From an uncultured Clostridia bacterium (lineage in GTDB: Bacteria > Bacillota > Clostridia > Lachnospirales > CAG-274), in contig CANRCU010000025.1 in the NCBI GenBank assembly GCA_947629215.1, positions 1-15,416 on the forward strand: a stretch of DNA of 15,416 bases, written 5' to 3'. Positions 7,342 to 14,152 of the stretch are shown here, piece by piece; positions within the stretch are counted from its first letter, which is position 1, and every line of letters starts with the position of its first letter. The notes under the pieces were generated by a model that saw only the letters and a program-made list of their open reading frames with translations, was not told where the DNA came from and made no database searches. The translations under genes and the position numbers were made by a program.

Positions 7342-8034
7342 ATGGAAAAACTTGAAAATATAATAGGATATAAATTCAAAGATGAAAATTATTTGTTGAC
7401 TGCGCTTACGCACAGTTCATTTGCAAACGAGAACAAATTGACAGGTTTTGCCTATAACGAAAGGCTTGAATTTTTGGGTGATGCCGTGCTTGGCTTTATT
7501 GTCGGCAGTTATGTATTCATACATTTTAACGATATACCCGAAGGAGAGCTGACAAAGCTGAGGGCAAGCGTGGTATGCGAGGCTATGCTTGCAAAAAAAG
7601 CCAATAATATTGACCTTGGCAATTACCTGCGCTTAGGCAGAGGCGAGGAAATGACGGGCGGCAGACAGCGTGTATCAATACTTGCCGATGCATTTGAGGC
7701 TGTTATAGGTGCAATATATATGGACGGTGGAATAGAGCAGGCAGAAAGGTTCGTTCTCTCACAGCTTGAAAGCGATATTAAAACAATGAGAGTGGAATTT
7801 AAGCATCTTGACAGCAAGACCAACTTGCAGGAGATAATACAAAAGGACAGCAAGATCCCGCTTGTATACGATATAATCAACGAAAGAGGACCTGCACATA
7901 ACAAGCAGTTTTCGGCAAGTGTTTCTCATAACGGAAAAGTTTTGGGCGTGGGGACCGGTTCAAGCAAAAAAGAAGCCGAACAAGCAGCAGCACAGGCAGC
8001 TATCGGAAAACTCAATAAAAACAAAGGAGAATAA
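7342..8034 (+). CDS. rnc: Ribonuclease III
   Basis: RNase III cuts double-stranded RNA, matures rRNA precursors and controls structured mRNAs. The 230-residue protein has the endonuclease domain with the signature ERLEFLGDAVL (40-50), including the metal ligands Glu43 and Asp47, and the second acidic pair Asp116 and Glu119 in DAFEAVIGAIY. A double-stranded-RNA-binding domain follows (about 157-226; NLQEIIQ, GPAHNKQFSASV, GSSKKEAEQAAAQ). An AGGGA site (7332-7336) lies 5 nt before ATG 7342. The usual downstream partner in Bacillota, smc, is absent here; a secreted protein gene follows after 3 nt. Its leader has a long hairpin that may be a self-target. Confidence 0.97.
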   Translation: MEKLENIIGYKFKDENYLLTALTHSSFANENKLTGFAYNERLEFLGDAVLGFIVGSYVFIHFNDIPEGELTKLRASVVCEAMLAKKANNIDLGNYLRLGRGEEMTGGRQRVSILADAFEAVIGAIYMDGGIEQAERFVLSQLESDIKTMRVEFKHLDSKTNLQEIIQKDSKIPLVYDIINERGPAHNKQFSASVSHNGKVLGVGTGSSKKEAEQAAAQAAIGKLNKNKGE

Positions 8035-8037
8035 GTC

Positions 8038-8643
8038 ATGAAACTTAAAGTATCTGCAATAACGGCTGTGATTTGCTGCGCTGCGCTTGTTGTCAATATA
8101 CCATTCGAGATAGCCGATACGGATAATGACGGTATATCGAATGATAAAGAGCATATTATCGGTACAGATCCTTTTAATGGGGATCAGAACAATAACAACA
8201 TCAAGGACGGTGAAGAAGAATGGACACTATCCTTTACCGTAGACGAAGACGATGTGTATAATTACGACAGCAGAGTTATACCAACGCTTACCGTAACGGA
8301 CAAACCTGATATGCTATGGACTGTTGAATTTCAGAAATATGACTTGTTTCTGAATGAGGAAACAACTCCGGGATTTCTTGGCAACTGCTATATCCCTCAT
8401 GCCGGTGAATTTAATAAAGGCAGACTTTCGTTTAAATTTAAGGCAGATTATCTTTTGAAAGATGGATTTGACCCCGTTATTTATAAATATGACCGCAACA
8501 GCGGAAAATTGACCGAAGTACCGCAGCAGACTGTTGATTTGCAAAACTGTACGGTTTCGGCTGATATATACGAGCTTACGGAATATATTTTGCTTGACAG
8601 AACGGAAGTCGAAAAAGTATGGAGTGATAGGATAGAGCGTTAA
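8038..8643 (+). CDS. Secreted TSP3-type calcium-loop protein, short form
   Basis: The 201-residue product begins with a hydrophobic N-terminal signal (residues about 5-21). Two Asp/Asn-rich loops follow: D27-D29-D31-G-I with Glu38, then TDPFNGDQNNNNIKDGEE (43-60), the bacterial thrombospondin type 3 pattern that binds calcium. The remainder (about 63-195) is beta-rich with an IYKYDRNSGKLTEV strand pair and ends at ELTEYILLDRTEVEKVW. In larger clostridial exported proteins I recall a similar beta module directly before a von Willebrand A domain; here the chain stops after it. Translation is likely coupled to rnc: the AAAGGAGA site (8022-8029) is inside rnc and only 3 nt separate stop and start. 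The molecular role is unknown. Confidence 0.75.
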   Translation: MKLKVSAITAVICCAALVVNIPFEIADTDNDGISNDKEHIIGTDPFNGDQNNNNIKDGEEEWTLSFTVDEDDVYNYDSRVIPTLTVTDKPDMLWTVEFQKYDLFLNEETTPGFLGNCYIPHAGEFNKGRLSFKFKADYLLKDGFDPVIYKYDRNSGKLTEVPQQTVDLQNCTVSADIYELTEYILLDRTEVEKVWSDRIER

Positions 8644-8833
8644 ATATTTTACTTAGGCAGTGTAGATGCCTATTTGCGAAATATCTAATTTTAATTCAAT
8701 AATGGCTTTTTGCGTTTGTTTGCCTGTTTACCGTCATAGGCTGAAATTACGGCTTTTAACTATGGGGATCACCGCGAAAGCGTTTTTGAGGATGTTTTAT
8801 ATTGAAGTTTTTATTTGATATATAATTATTGTT
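8644..8833. other. Intergenic stretch without a convincing gene
   Basis: A small hairpin (TAGGCA 8654-8659 with TGCCTA 8667-8672) follows the TSP3-type gene but lacks a proper T tract. Bases about 8700-8810 are less AT-rich than the surroundings and include a CGC-GAAA-GCG tetraloop hairpin followed by TTTTT, yet all frames are short or stop-ridden on both strands. It may be a gene remnant. Confidence 0.4.
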
Positions 8834-8909
8834 GAACATAAGTTTCACCTCTCGAAATGTTTTTTGCATAATATTTTGACATAAATCGTGAAACTTGTGT
8901 TCTTTTTTT
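8834..8909 (+). terminator. Candidate terminator for the plus-strand acpP-rnc run
   Basis: GAACATAAGTTTCAC (8834-8848) pairs with GTGAAACTTGTGTTC (8888-8902) over 15 positions with a single wobble, and seven Ts follow (8903-8909). The enclosed loop is unusually long (39 nt), so it may alternatively be the inverted ends of a small remnant element. Confidence 0.45.
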
Positions 8910-8910
8910 C

Positions 8911-8947
8911 AAAAAATTTGGTGTAGTTTACTGTAACCACACCAAAT
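8911..8947 (-). terminator. Intrinsic terminator of the minus-strand island
   Basis: Read on the minus strand, ATTTGGTGT and ACACCAAAT form a 9-bp stem around a 19-nt loop, followed at once by a T run (complement of 8911-8916). It lies 45 nt after the last stop of the island and converges with the plus-strand structure at 8834-8909. Confidence 0.6.
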
Positions 8948-8991
8948 ATTATAGAATCTATTTTTACACGTTCTGATATAAATATATAATT

Positions 8992-9521
8992 TTATACATA
9001 CTTATTCCCCTTAAATTTTAAACCTTTATAAAGACTAATCGGTATATGATCGCCATCTTCCTTTTCATCCCTAAGATTAAAATCAGCCTCAATAAATTTC
9101 CCCATATATTCATAAACCGAGCAAATATTATTTTTTAAATACACATTGGGACTACCGTCATATGCACACGTTCGGCGAATATATTTTCTTTTGTTTTTGT
9201 AAAATTTAATGTAAAGATAGCTTATAGGCTCTCCTCGATTAATGGTATATTCAGCACGAATTATTTTCGCATCGTAACGTTTTCCTCTTTTTTAAACAAT
9301 TTTTGTAAAGGTTTAAAACTATTGCAATAAATACAGCATGCACCGGTTACAATAATGTGAATATGTTCTTGAATAGTTGCTACCCCATCAGAAATAAAAC
9401 CTATATAACCCGGTATAGATACTACAAACAGTAAAAGAAATGTAGGGCCATAGAATTCTCGTAAGGTTATATATTTAAGAGGGAAAAATTTCTTCTTAAT
9501 TTTTTTTATAATATCTTTCAT
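8992..9521 (-). pseudogene. Small two-TM membrane protein, frameshifted at an A6 tract (copy 1)
   Basis: The first frame (9521 to 9261) gives a basic N-terminus, two hydrophobic segments and then QKLFKK, after which it drifts to a stop. Shifting back by one base at the A6 tract (complement of 9288-9293) restores a frame that runs to the stop at 8992 and reads KKRGKRYDAKIIRAE, RGEPISYLYIKFYKNKRK, IRRT, YEYMGKFIEADFNL and ends GNKYV. This second half matches the neighbour copy closely (KFGKMYNGKIVEAE, EFYKNKRKLIRRT, YEFMGKFIETDFN, GNKYV), so both halves are one gene of about 175 residues. An AAAGG site stands 9 nt before ATG 9521. Two membrane helices followed by a soluble domain recall DUF3592-type proteins in layout only; function is unknown. 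A mutation, a sequencing error in the homopolymer, or slippage could explain the shift. Confidence 0.7.
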
Positions 9522-9564
9522 AATAAATTACCTTTATTCAAAGCCTGTGTCAGCTTTTTAAAAC

Positions 9565-10091
9565 TTATACATACTTATTGCCTTTTGGCATAAACATTTT
9601 ATGTTCTTTAATTTTTATGTTTAGCAATTTGTCATCATTTTCGGGGAACTATTTACTTACATTAAAATCTGTTTCTATAAATTTTCCCATAAATTCATAA
9701 ATATGACATTCCTCATTTTCCAAATATATGTGAGGGTTTCCCATATAGCCGCTTGTTCTGCGAATAAGTTTTCTTTTGTTTTTATAAAACTCAATAAAGA
9801 AATAATATGTAGATTCACCGCGACCAAACATTCTTTCCGCCTCCACAATCTTACCGTTATACATTTTACCGAATTTTTTATATAGCCATTTTTTAAGATC
9901 ATAAGCTGCACAATGTAAAATAAACAAACTTGAGATCAGGAAGAAAACACCGATCGTATAGTCATCGGTAAGGATCGACCATCTCAATAATATTACCGGG
10001 ATCAACATTCCTGTTGTATATGGGATCCCGAATATCCAAAAAAAGTATTTTTTAGTGTAATATATTTTATAGGAAACAATTTTCTTAGCAT
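9565..10091 (-). pseudogene. Small two-TM membrane protein, frameshift plus nonsense codon (copy 2)
   Basis: This is the paralogue of the gene at 8992-9521. The likely start is ATG 10091, preceded by AGAGGAA; its frame reads MLRKLFPIKYITLK, matching KKKFFPLKYITLR of copy 1, then goes out of frame at an A6 tract. The main open frame (in which an ATG at 10107 has no ribosome site) continues with two hydrophobic segments and GKIVEAERMFGRGES, EFYKNKRKLIRRT and YEFMGKFIETDFNVSK, then meets TAG at 9649-9651. Beyond the TAG the same frame stays open for 27 more codons and ends PKGNKYV at 9565, as copy 1 ends FKGNKYV. The gene therefore carries two lesions relative to copy 1. Function unknown; decay of a duplicated accessory gene is the simplest reading. 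Confidence 0.7.
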
Positions 10092-10162
10092 AAAAATTCC
10101 TCTGCATGTATATAATAGTTATAAATATTTAGCATTTTCTTTATATTTATTGTGATCTCACC

Positions 10163-10888
10163 TTACGATGGATACCCTTTGATACCGGCGCTGTATCCTT
10201 TCTGCTGTCGGTCGGTTCGGGAACTTTCCTCCGTTTGCTCTTGCTGAGTACTCAAATTTGATTGATTTTCTTGAAATGCAGCATAACTATATACTGTACA
10301 ATTGATCTCATCAATAATATAGTCTTTAGCAACTTCTTTATATTTATTATGGTAACTTTCGATCAGATCCAATAATTCTCTTTCTACATTAGGAAAACTA
10401 AGGTCATCTTTAAATTCCCAAAATTGATTGAATTGCTTTTCCTTTATTTCTTCTTCCGACATTTTTCTTTTGCCGTTAGGATAAGATTGTTCATAAAACT
10501 TATTATCGACTTTTATAAAAAACTCATCCGCATCATTTACACCAACCATACAATTACTTTCTACCGGTTCATAGTATTTAATAATGCGCTGTATATGTGA
10601 TGTCAAGTTATCTACTTCATCTTCGGTCAAAATCAATTCTCCTTTTTCACGAATATCAGAAAAAAAAGTTCCATAAGTTCCGTTACCTAACTTACCTGTT
10701 CCGTACGTCCATAATAATCTATTATCTTTTGTAAGACAATAATAACAATCAGCGGCATACATACCGTCACTATGACTTAACTCAAAATATACATTATCAT
10801 TCGATGCAGTATCTTTATTAATTATTATAATTCCAATGCAAGATATTAAAATAATAATAAACATACTAAAGGGTAAAATCTTTTTCAT
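10163..10888 (-). CDS. Putative lipoprotein, tandem copy A, unknown function
   Basis: The 241-residue product starts MKKILPFSMFIIILISCIG, a signal peptide with lipobox Leu14-Ile15-Ser16-Cys17, so it is probably a surface lipoprotein. The mature part has an aromatic-rich beta region (YYCLTKDNRLLWTYGTGKLG), then ILTEDEVDNLTSHIQRIIKYYEP, DEFFIKVDNKFYEQSYPNG, a charged helical stretch (MSEEEIKEKQFNQFWEFKD), a LLDLIESYHNKYKEVAKDY helix and a Gln/Glu-rich tail ending KGYSAGIKGYPS. No known family is recognised. A tandem copy lies directly upstream (10951-11700). The start ATG is the first residue of the signal peptide and is preceded by AAAGGCGTGA. Confidence 0.75.
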   Translation of the reverse strand: MKKILPFSMFIIILISCIGIIIINKDTASNDNVYFELSHSDGMYAADCYYCLTKDNRLLWTYGTGKLGNGTYGTFFSDIREKGELILTEDEVDNLTSHIQRIIKYYEPVESNCMVGVNDADEFFIKVDNKFYEQSYPNGKRKMSEEEIKEKQFNQFWEFKDDLSFPNVERELLDLIESYHNKYKEVAKDYIIDEINCTVYSYAAFQENQSNLSTQQEQTEESSRTDRQQKGYSAGIKGYPS

Positions 10889-10950
10889 TTTTTATCACGC
10901 CTTTCGTAATATTTATTTAGCATTTTCTTTATATTTATTATGATCTCGCC

Positions 10951-11700
10951 TCACGATGGATACCCTTTGATACCGGCGCTGTATCCTTTCTGCTGTCGGT
11001 CGGTTCGGGAACTTTCCTCCGTTTGTGCTTGTTGAGCGCTCAAATTTGATTGAATTTCTTGAAATGAAGCATAATAATATGCTGTACAATTAATGCCTAC
11101 GTCCATAATATAGTCTTTAGCAACTTCTTTATATTTATTATGGTAACTTTCGATCAGATCCAATAATTCTCTTTCTACATTAGGAAAACTAAGGTCATCT
11201 TTAAATTCCCAAAATTGATTGAATTGCTTTTCCTTTATTTCTTCTTCCGACATTTTTCTTTTGCCGTTAGGATAAGATTGTTCATAAAACTTATTATCGA
11301 CTTTTATAAAAAACTCATCTATATCCCATGCACCAACCATACAGTCACTTTCTACCGGTTCATAGTATTTAATAATGCGCTTTATATGTGATGTCAAGTT
11401 ATCTACTTCATCTTCGGTCAAAATCAATTTTCCTTTTTCACGAATATCAGAAAAAAAAGTTCCATAAGTTCCGTCACCTAACTTACCTGTTCCATACGTC
11501 CATAATAATCTATTATCTTTTGTAATACAATAATAACTATCATAGGAATTTAACGAAGAACGACCCTCTGCACCCATGTTACTATGACTTAATTCAAAGT
11601 ATACATTATGATTTGATGCAGTATCTTTATTAGTTATTATAATTCCAATACAAGATATTAAAATAATAATAAACATACTAAAAGGTAAAATCTTTTTCAT
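10951..11700 (-). CDS. Putative lipoprotein, tandem copy B, unknown function
   Basis: The 249-residue product is a near-duplicate of the gene at 10163-10888, with the same lipobox cysteine at position 17 and the same C-terminal tail. It differs by a longer, different loop after ELSHS (NMGAEGRSSLNSYDS in place of a short segment), by WDIDEFF for NDADEFF, and by one extra codon near INCT. A frame extension to ATG 11748 exists, but the signal peptide and conservation between copies place the start at 11700; AAAGG stands about 10 nt upstream. It is probably the first of the two lipoprotein genes transcribed. Function unknown. Confidence 0.75.
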   Translation of the reverse strand: MKKILPFSMFIIILISCIGIIITNKDTASNHNVYFELSHSNMGAEGRSSLNSYDSYYCITKDNRLLWTYGTGKLGDGTYGTFFSDIREKGKLILTEDEVDNLTSHIKRIIKYYEPVESDCMVGAWDIDEFFIKVDNKFYEQSYPNGKRKMSEEEIKEKQFNQFWEFKDDLSFPNVERELLDLIESYHNKYKEVAKDYIMDVGINCTAYYYASFQEIQSNLSAQQAQTEESSRTDRQQKGYSAGIKGYPS

Positions 11701-11822
11701 TTTTATCATGCCTTTCGTAATATTTAAAATCCATAATGTTCTATACAAAATATCATTATTTTTATGCTATCTTCAGCGAACACAGGAATGTTTGCCGAAA
11801 ACACAACACAAATTAAATTCTT

Positions 11823-12098
11823 TTAAACTTCATTTTTTAATGAATTTATCAACATATGCAGTATTACACTTATATCTACCAAAGGAAATATAGCTGCGAT
11901 CAATGGGATCAAATAATCTTTGTTTTCTTTATATTTGTTCTGAAAAAATGGCAGAAAGATCAATGATGTTGCTAATCCCGTTATCAGAAAGATCGGTGAC
12001 CACCAAATTCCAAAAAAATTATACAGAAAGTCTGCTATCTTTGCATCTTGTAAATGAGAATACATTTTTTTTGCAGCATTATCAATGTTGCTGCCCAA
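11823..12098 (-). CDS. Small membrane protein, uncertain start, possibly a remnant
   Basis: The frame gives up to 91 residues: a hydrophilic stretch (SNIDNAAKKMYSHLQDAKIADFL), a hydrophobic segment (WWSPIFLITGLATSLIFLPFF), a charged loop (QNKYKENKDY) and a second hydrophobic segment (LIPLIAAIFPLVDISVILHMLI). A stop precedes TTG 12098, and neither that TTG nor the ATG twelve codons in has a ribosome site, so the gene may be a truncated or decayed copy, or may continue from another frame upstream. No family recognised. It lies between the lipoprotein pair and another small membrane-protein gene. Confidence 0.35.
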   Translation of the reverse strand: MGSNIDNAAKKMYSHLQDAKIADFLYNFFGIWWSPIFLITGLATSLIFLPFFQNKYKENKDYLIPLIAAIFPLVDISVILHMLINSLKNEV

Positions 12099-12191
12099 TT
12101 AGTTTTTAATAAAATATGTGAAAAAATAATACAAGGGAAAATTTGTATAATTTTTACCAACAGCATTGATTTACATATTCGTGTATGAATT

Positions 12192-12422
12192 TTAACTTTT
12201 TTTATATTCAATAAAGAAATGTGAGATAAAAAAACTAAAAATAATACTACACACAAACATAATGAAATAATATATATTTAAACCAAAATATACACTGACT
12301 GTATCTAAATTATTATATTCCTCGGGCGAGCGTATAATGAGGTAAAATATCCAACACATAATTGTTCCTATTATAATCAAAGAAAATAACATAAATTTGT
12401 ATATCAATTTCAGTATTTTCAT
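12192..12422 (-). CDS. Small two-TM membrane protein, unknown function
   Basis: The 76-residue product has two clear hydrophobic segments (about residues 8-30 and 48-70) joined by a short acidic loop (RSPEEYNNLDTVS), and a basic C-terminus (EYKKS). ATG 12422 is preceded by AGGAAG about 10 nt upstream. A competing frame with a better ribosome site (AGGAGA at 12505-12510, ATG 12495, stop at 12313) overlaps its first half; that could be a leader ORF or the real reading frame. It is the first or second gene after the island promoter at 12631-12659. Confidence 0.45.
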   Translation of the reverse strand: MKILKLIYKFMLFSLIIIGTIMCWIFYLIIRSPEEYNNLDTVSVYFGLNIYYFIMFVCSIIFSFFISHFFIEYKKS

Positions 12423-12630
12423 GATTTAAGATCTTCCTTATTTGCAACATCCGATAAATAATATTTATTTTAAAAAACTTCTTTAACGCAATCATTATTG
12501 AAAATCTCCTGCAATAATTTTTTGACTATAAGATAATATATTTCTGAGGGCGTTGCAATTTTTGCGTAAATTCAAAAAAACGATGTATTATTCAAGAACA
12601 AAATGCAAAATCTCTTCTGCTCTTATTTTT
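12423..12630. other. Leader region of the minus-strand island
   Basis: This AT-rich stretch between the island promoter and its first clear gene holds only the start of a small minus-strand frame (ATG 12495, 60 codons, AGGAGA site) and no recognisable RNA motif. Nothing else was seen on the plus strand. Confidence 0.4.
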
Positions 12631-12659
12631 ATGATATTATAAAGTGACAAATTTGTCAA
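12631..12659 (-). promoter_or_regulatory. Island promoter with overlapping palindromic operator
   Basis: On the minus strand a consensus TTGACA (complement of 12654-12659) is followed after 17 nt by TATCAT (complement of 12631-12636), predicting transcription leftwards from about 12624 into the island. The perfect palindrome TGACAAATTTGTCA (12645-12658) overlaps the -35 box and the start of the spacer, a classic place for a repressor. The regulator is not visible in the window. Confidence 0.6.
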
Positions 12660-12690
12660 TCGTTATTTGTAATTTTACCACGGAAACAGT

Positions 12691-12722
12691 GTTAAAGTGT
12701 CAATGATGGGTTACACATTAAC
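12691..12722. promoter_or_regulatory. Imperfect inverted repeat upstream of the aldo/keto reductase promoter
   Basis: GTTAAAGTGT (12691-12700) and ACACATTAAC (12713-12722) are complementary at 9 of 10 positions across a 12-nt spacer. The repeat lies about 32 nt above the -35 box at 12754, a position suited to an activator, but it could be chance in AT-rich DNA. Confidence 0.3.
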
Positions 12723-12753
12723 AAACGCATAAGTGGAAACTAACAACATTGAC

Positions 12754-12782
12754 TTGCTATTTTTGCCAAAATAGTGTATAAT
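12754..12782 (+). promoter_or_regulatory. Promoter of the aldo/keto reductase gene, palindrome in spacer
   Basis: TTGCTA (12754-12759) and a perfect TATAAT (12777-12782) are 17 nt apart, with a predicted start near 12789. The spacer contains CTATTTT-tgcc-AAAATAG (12757-12774), a perfect 7-bp inverted repeat lying between the two boxes and overlapping the -35, which suggests control by a dimeric repressor. Confidence 0.65.
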
Positions 12783-12844
12783 ACAAAAAGAACCTTGTAA
12801 TAAGTGTATATGAAAAAAATATTACAGATAAGGAGATGTATTTA

Positions 12845-13966
12845 ATGAAAAAATTAGGATTCGGATTGATGAGATTACCCCAAAACGACGCCAACGACCC
12901 TGCAAACATAGATATAGGGCAGGTCAAAAAAATGGTCGATATGTTTATGGAAAAGGGATTTACATATTTTGATACTGCATGGATGTATAACGGTTTTGCA
13001 AGCGAAAAAGCCGCTAAAACAGCTCTTGTTGAAAGATACCCAAGGGACAGTTTCACTTTGGCGACCAAACTGCACGCAGGTTATGTCAATTCGCTTGAGG
13101 ATAGGGATAAGGTCTTTAATACTCAGCTTGAAAAAACAGGCGCCGGATACTTTGATTATTATCTTTTACATGGTATTGAAAAAGAAATGCTTGAGAAATA
13201 TGAAAAGTTTGACTGTTTCCAATGGCTACAGAAAAAGAAAGAAGATGGACTTGTCCGCCATATCGGTTTTTCTTTCCATGATACTCCGGAATTGCTGGAT
13301 AAGATATTGACGGCTCACCCCGAAATGGAATTTGTACAGCTGCAAATAAATTATCTCGACTGGGAAAGCCCTTGGATACATTCGCGTGGATGCTATGAAG
13401 TGGCAAGAAAGCACAATAAACCCGTTATTGTTATGGAACCCGTCAAAGGCGGAACACTTGCAAAGATACCCGAAACGGCAGAAAATTTATTTAAGCAGCA
13501 TTCTCCCGATATGAGCATATCAAGCTGGGCTATCCGTTTTGCGGCAAGCCTTGAAGGGGTCATGGTCGTACTGTCGGGTATGTCGGATATTGCGCAGATG
13601 AAAGATAATCTTGGCTATATGGAAGAACTTGTACCTCTTACAGACGACGAAAAGGCAATGTGTTTCAAGGCGGCAGAGATCATAAACGAAAAAATTGCAA
13701 TACCGTGTACGGGTTGTTCTTATTGTACGGACGGCTGTCCCAAGCATATTGCAATACCGCAGTATTTTTCGCTCTATAACGAAGATATGCGTGAAAGGCT
13801 TGATGAAAAGGGCTGGACAGTCAATTTCACAAATTATGATATATTGAACGGAAAATTCGGGAAAGCTTCGGATTGCATAGGCTGTGCTCACTGCGAGGGC
13901 GTTTGTCCGCAGCATCTGCCTATAATAGAAAATTTAAAGAAGATAGCTTCACATTACGGCAAATAA
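12845..13966 (+). CDS. Aldo/keto reductase with C-terminal 2x[4Fe-4S] ferredoxin domain
   Basis: The 373-residue protein combines an NAD(P)H-type TIM-barrel aldo/keto reductase with a ferredoxin-like tail. The catalytic tetrad is visible: Asp43 and Tyr48 in YFDTAWMYNG, Lys75 in LATKL, His109 in YLLHG. The barrel continues with HIGFSFHD, QLQINYLDW and VIVMEPVKGG. Cys288-x2-Cys291-x2-Cys294-x3-Cys298-Pro and Cys344-x2-Cys347-x2-Cys350-x3-Cys354-Pro could bind two 4Fe-4S clusters. Such fusions are common in clostridia and are thought to link carbonyl reduction to electron carriers; the substrate is unknown. ATG 12845 is used because AGGAG (12831-12835) is 9 nt upstream; an in-frame ATG at 12836 touches that site. 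It stands alone with its own promoter. Confidence 0.93.
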   Translation: MKKLGFGLMRLPQNDANDPANIDIGQVKKMVDMFMEKGFTYFDTAWMYNGFASEKAAKTALVERYPRDSFTLATKLHAGYVNSLEDRDKVFNTQLEKTGAGYFDYYLLHGIEKEMLEKYEKFDCFQWLQKKKEDGLVRHIGFSFHDTPELLDKILTAHPEMEFVQLQINYLDWESPWIHSRGCYEVARKHNKPVIVMEPVKGGTLAKIPETAENLFKQHSPDMSISSWAIRFAASLEGVMVVLSGMSDIAQMKDNLGYMEELVPLTDDEKAMCFKAAEIINEKIAIPCTGCSYCTDGCPKHIAIPQYFSLYNEDMRERLDEKGWTVNFTNYDILNGKFGKASDCIGCAHCEGVCPQHLPIIENLKKIASHYGK

Positions 13967-14053
13967 TATCGGGAAAATAAGAAAACGAGCCTTTTTTTGA
14001 CTGTAAAAGAGCTTTACTCCGAATATTATGTAAACTTTCAATTTTAGTATAAA

Positions 14054-14095
14054 TATGATATTTCAAGTTTTATTGAGAACTTTAAAAATATCATA
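14054..14095. repeat. AT-rich inverted repeat
   Basis: TATGATATTT (14054-14063) and AAATATCATA (14086-14095) are perfectly complementary over 10 bp, and the spacer has a further AAGTT/AACTT pairing. No role is evident; it lies 90-130 nt after the aldo/keto reductase gene. Confidence 0.45.
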
Positions 14096-14152
14096 GGAAT
14101 ATTATGACACCGAACAATAATGTTGGGCATGATGTTTAAGAAATTATCAGAG

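Larger units (their letters stand above)
10120..11725. repeat. Tandem duplication of a ~790-bp unit carrying the lipoprotein gene
   Basis: Two head-to-tail units (about 10120-10910 and 10910-11725) share the gene, its upstream CCTTTCGTAATATTTA and its downstream TTTAGCATTTTCTTTATA sequence. Bases 10314-10528 and 11105-11319 are identical over 215 bp, and 10166-10237 and 10954-11025 over 72 bp, while intervening parts differ. A short AATATTTA is present at the junction and both ends, fitting duplication by recombination at microhomology. Confidence 0.85.

Noticed and set aside
12035..12256. 73-codon minus-strand frame bridging the two small membrane genes
   Set aside because: No ribosome site, overlaps both neighbours, and does not clearly join them into one protein.
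12313..12495. 60-codon minus-strand frame with a good ribosome site
   Set aside because: It overlaps the 76-residue membrane protein in another frame and its second half looks unstructured; kept only as a possible leader ORF.
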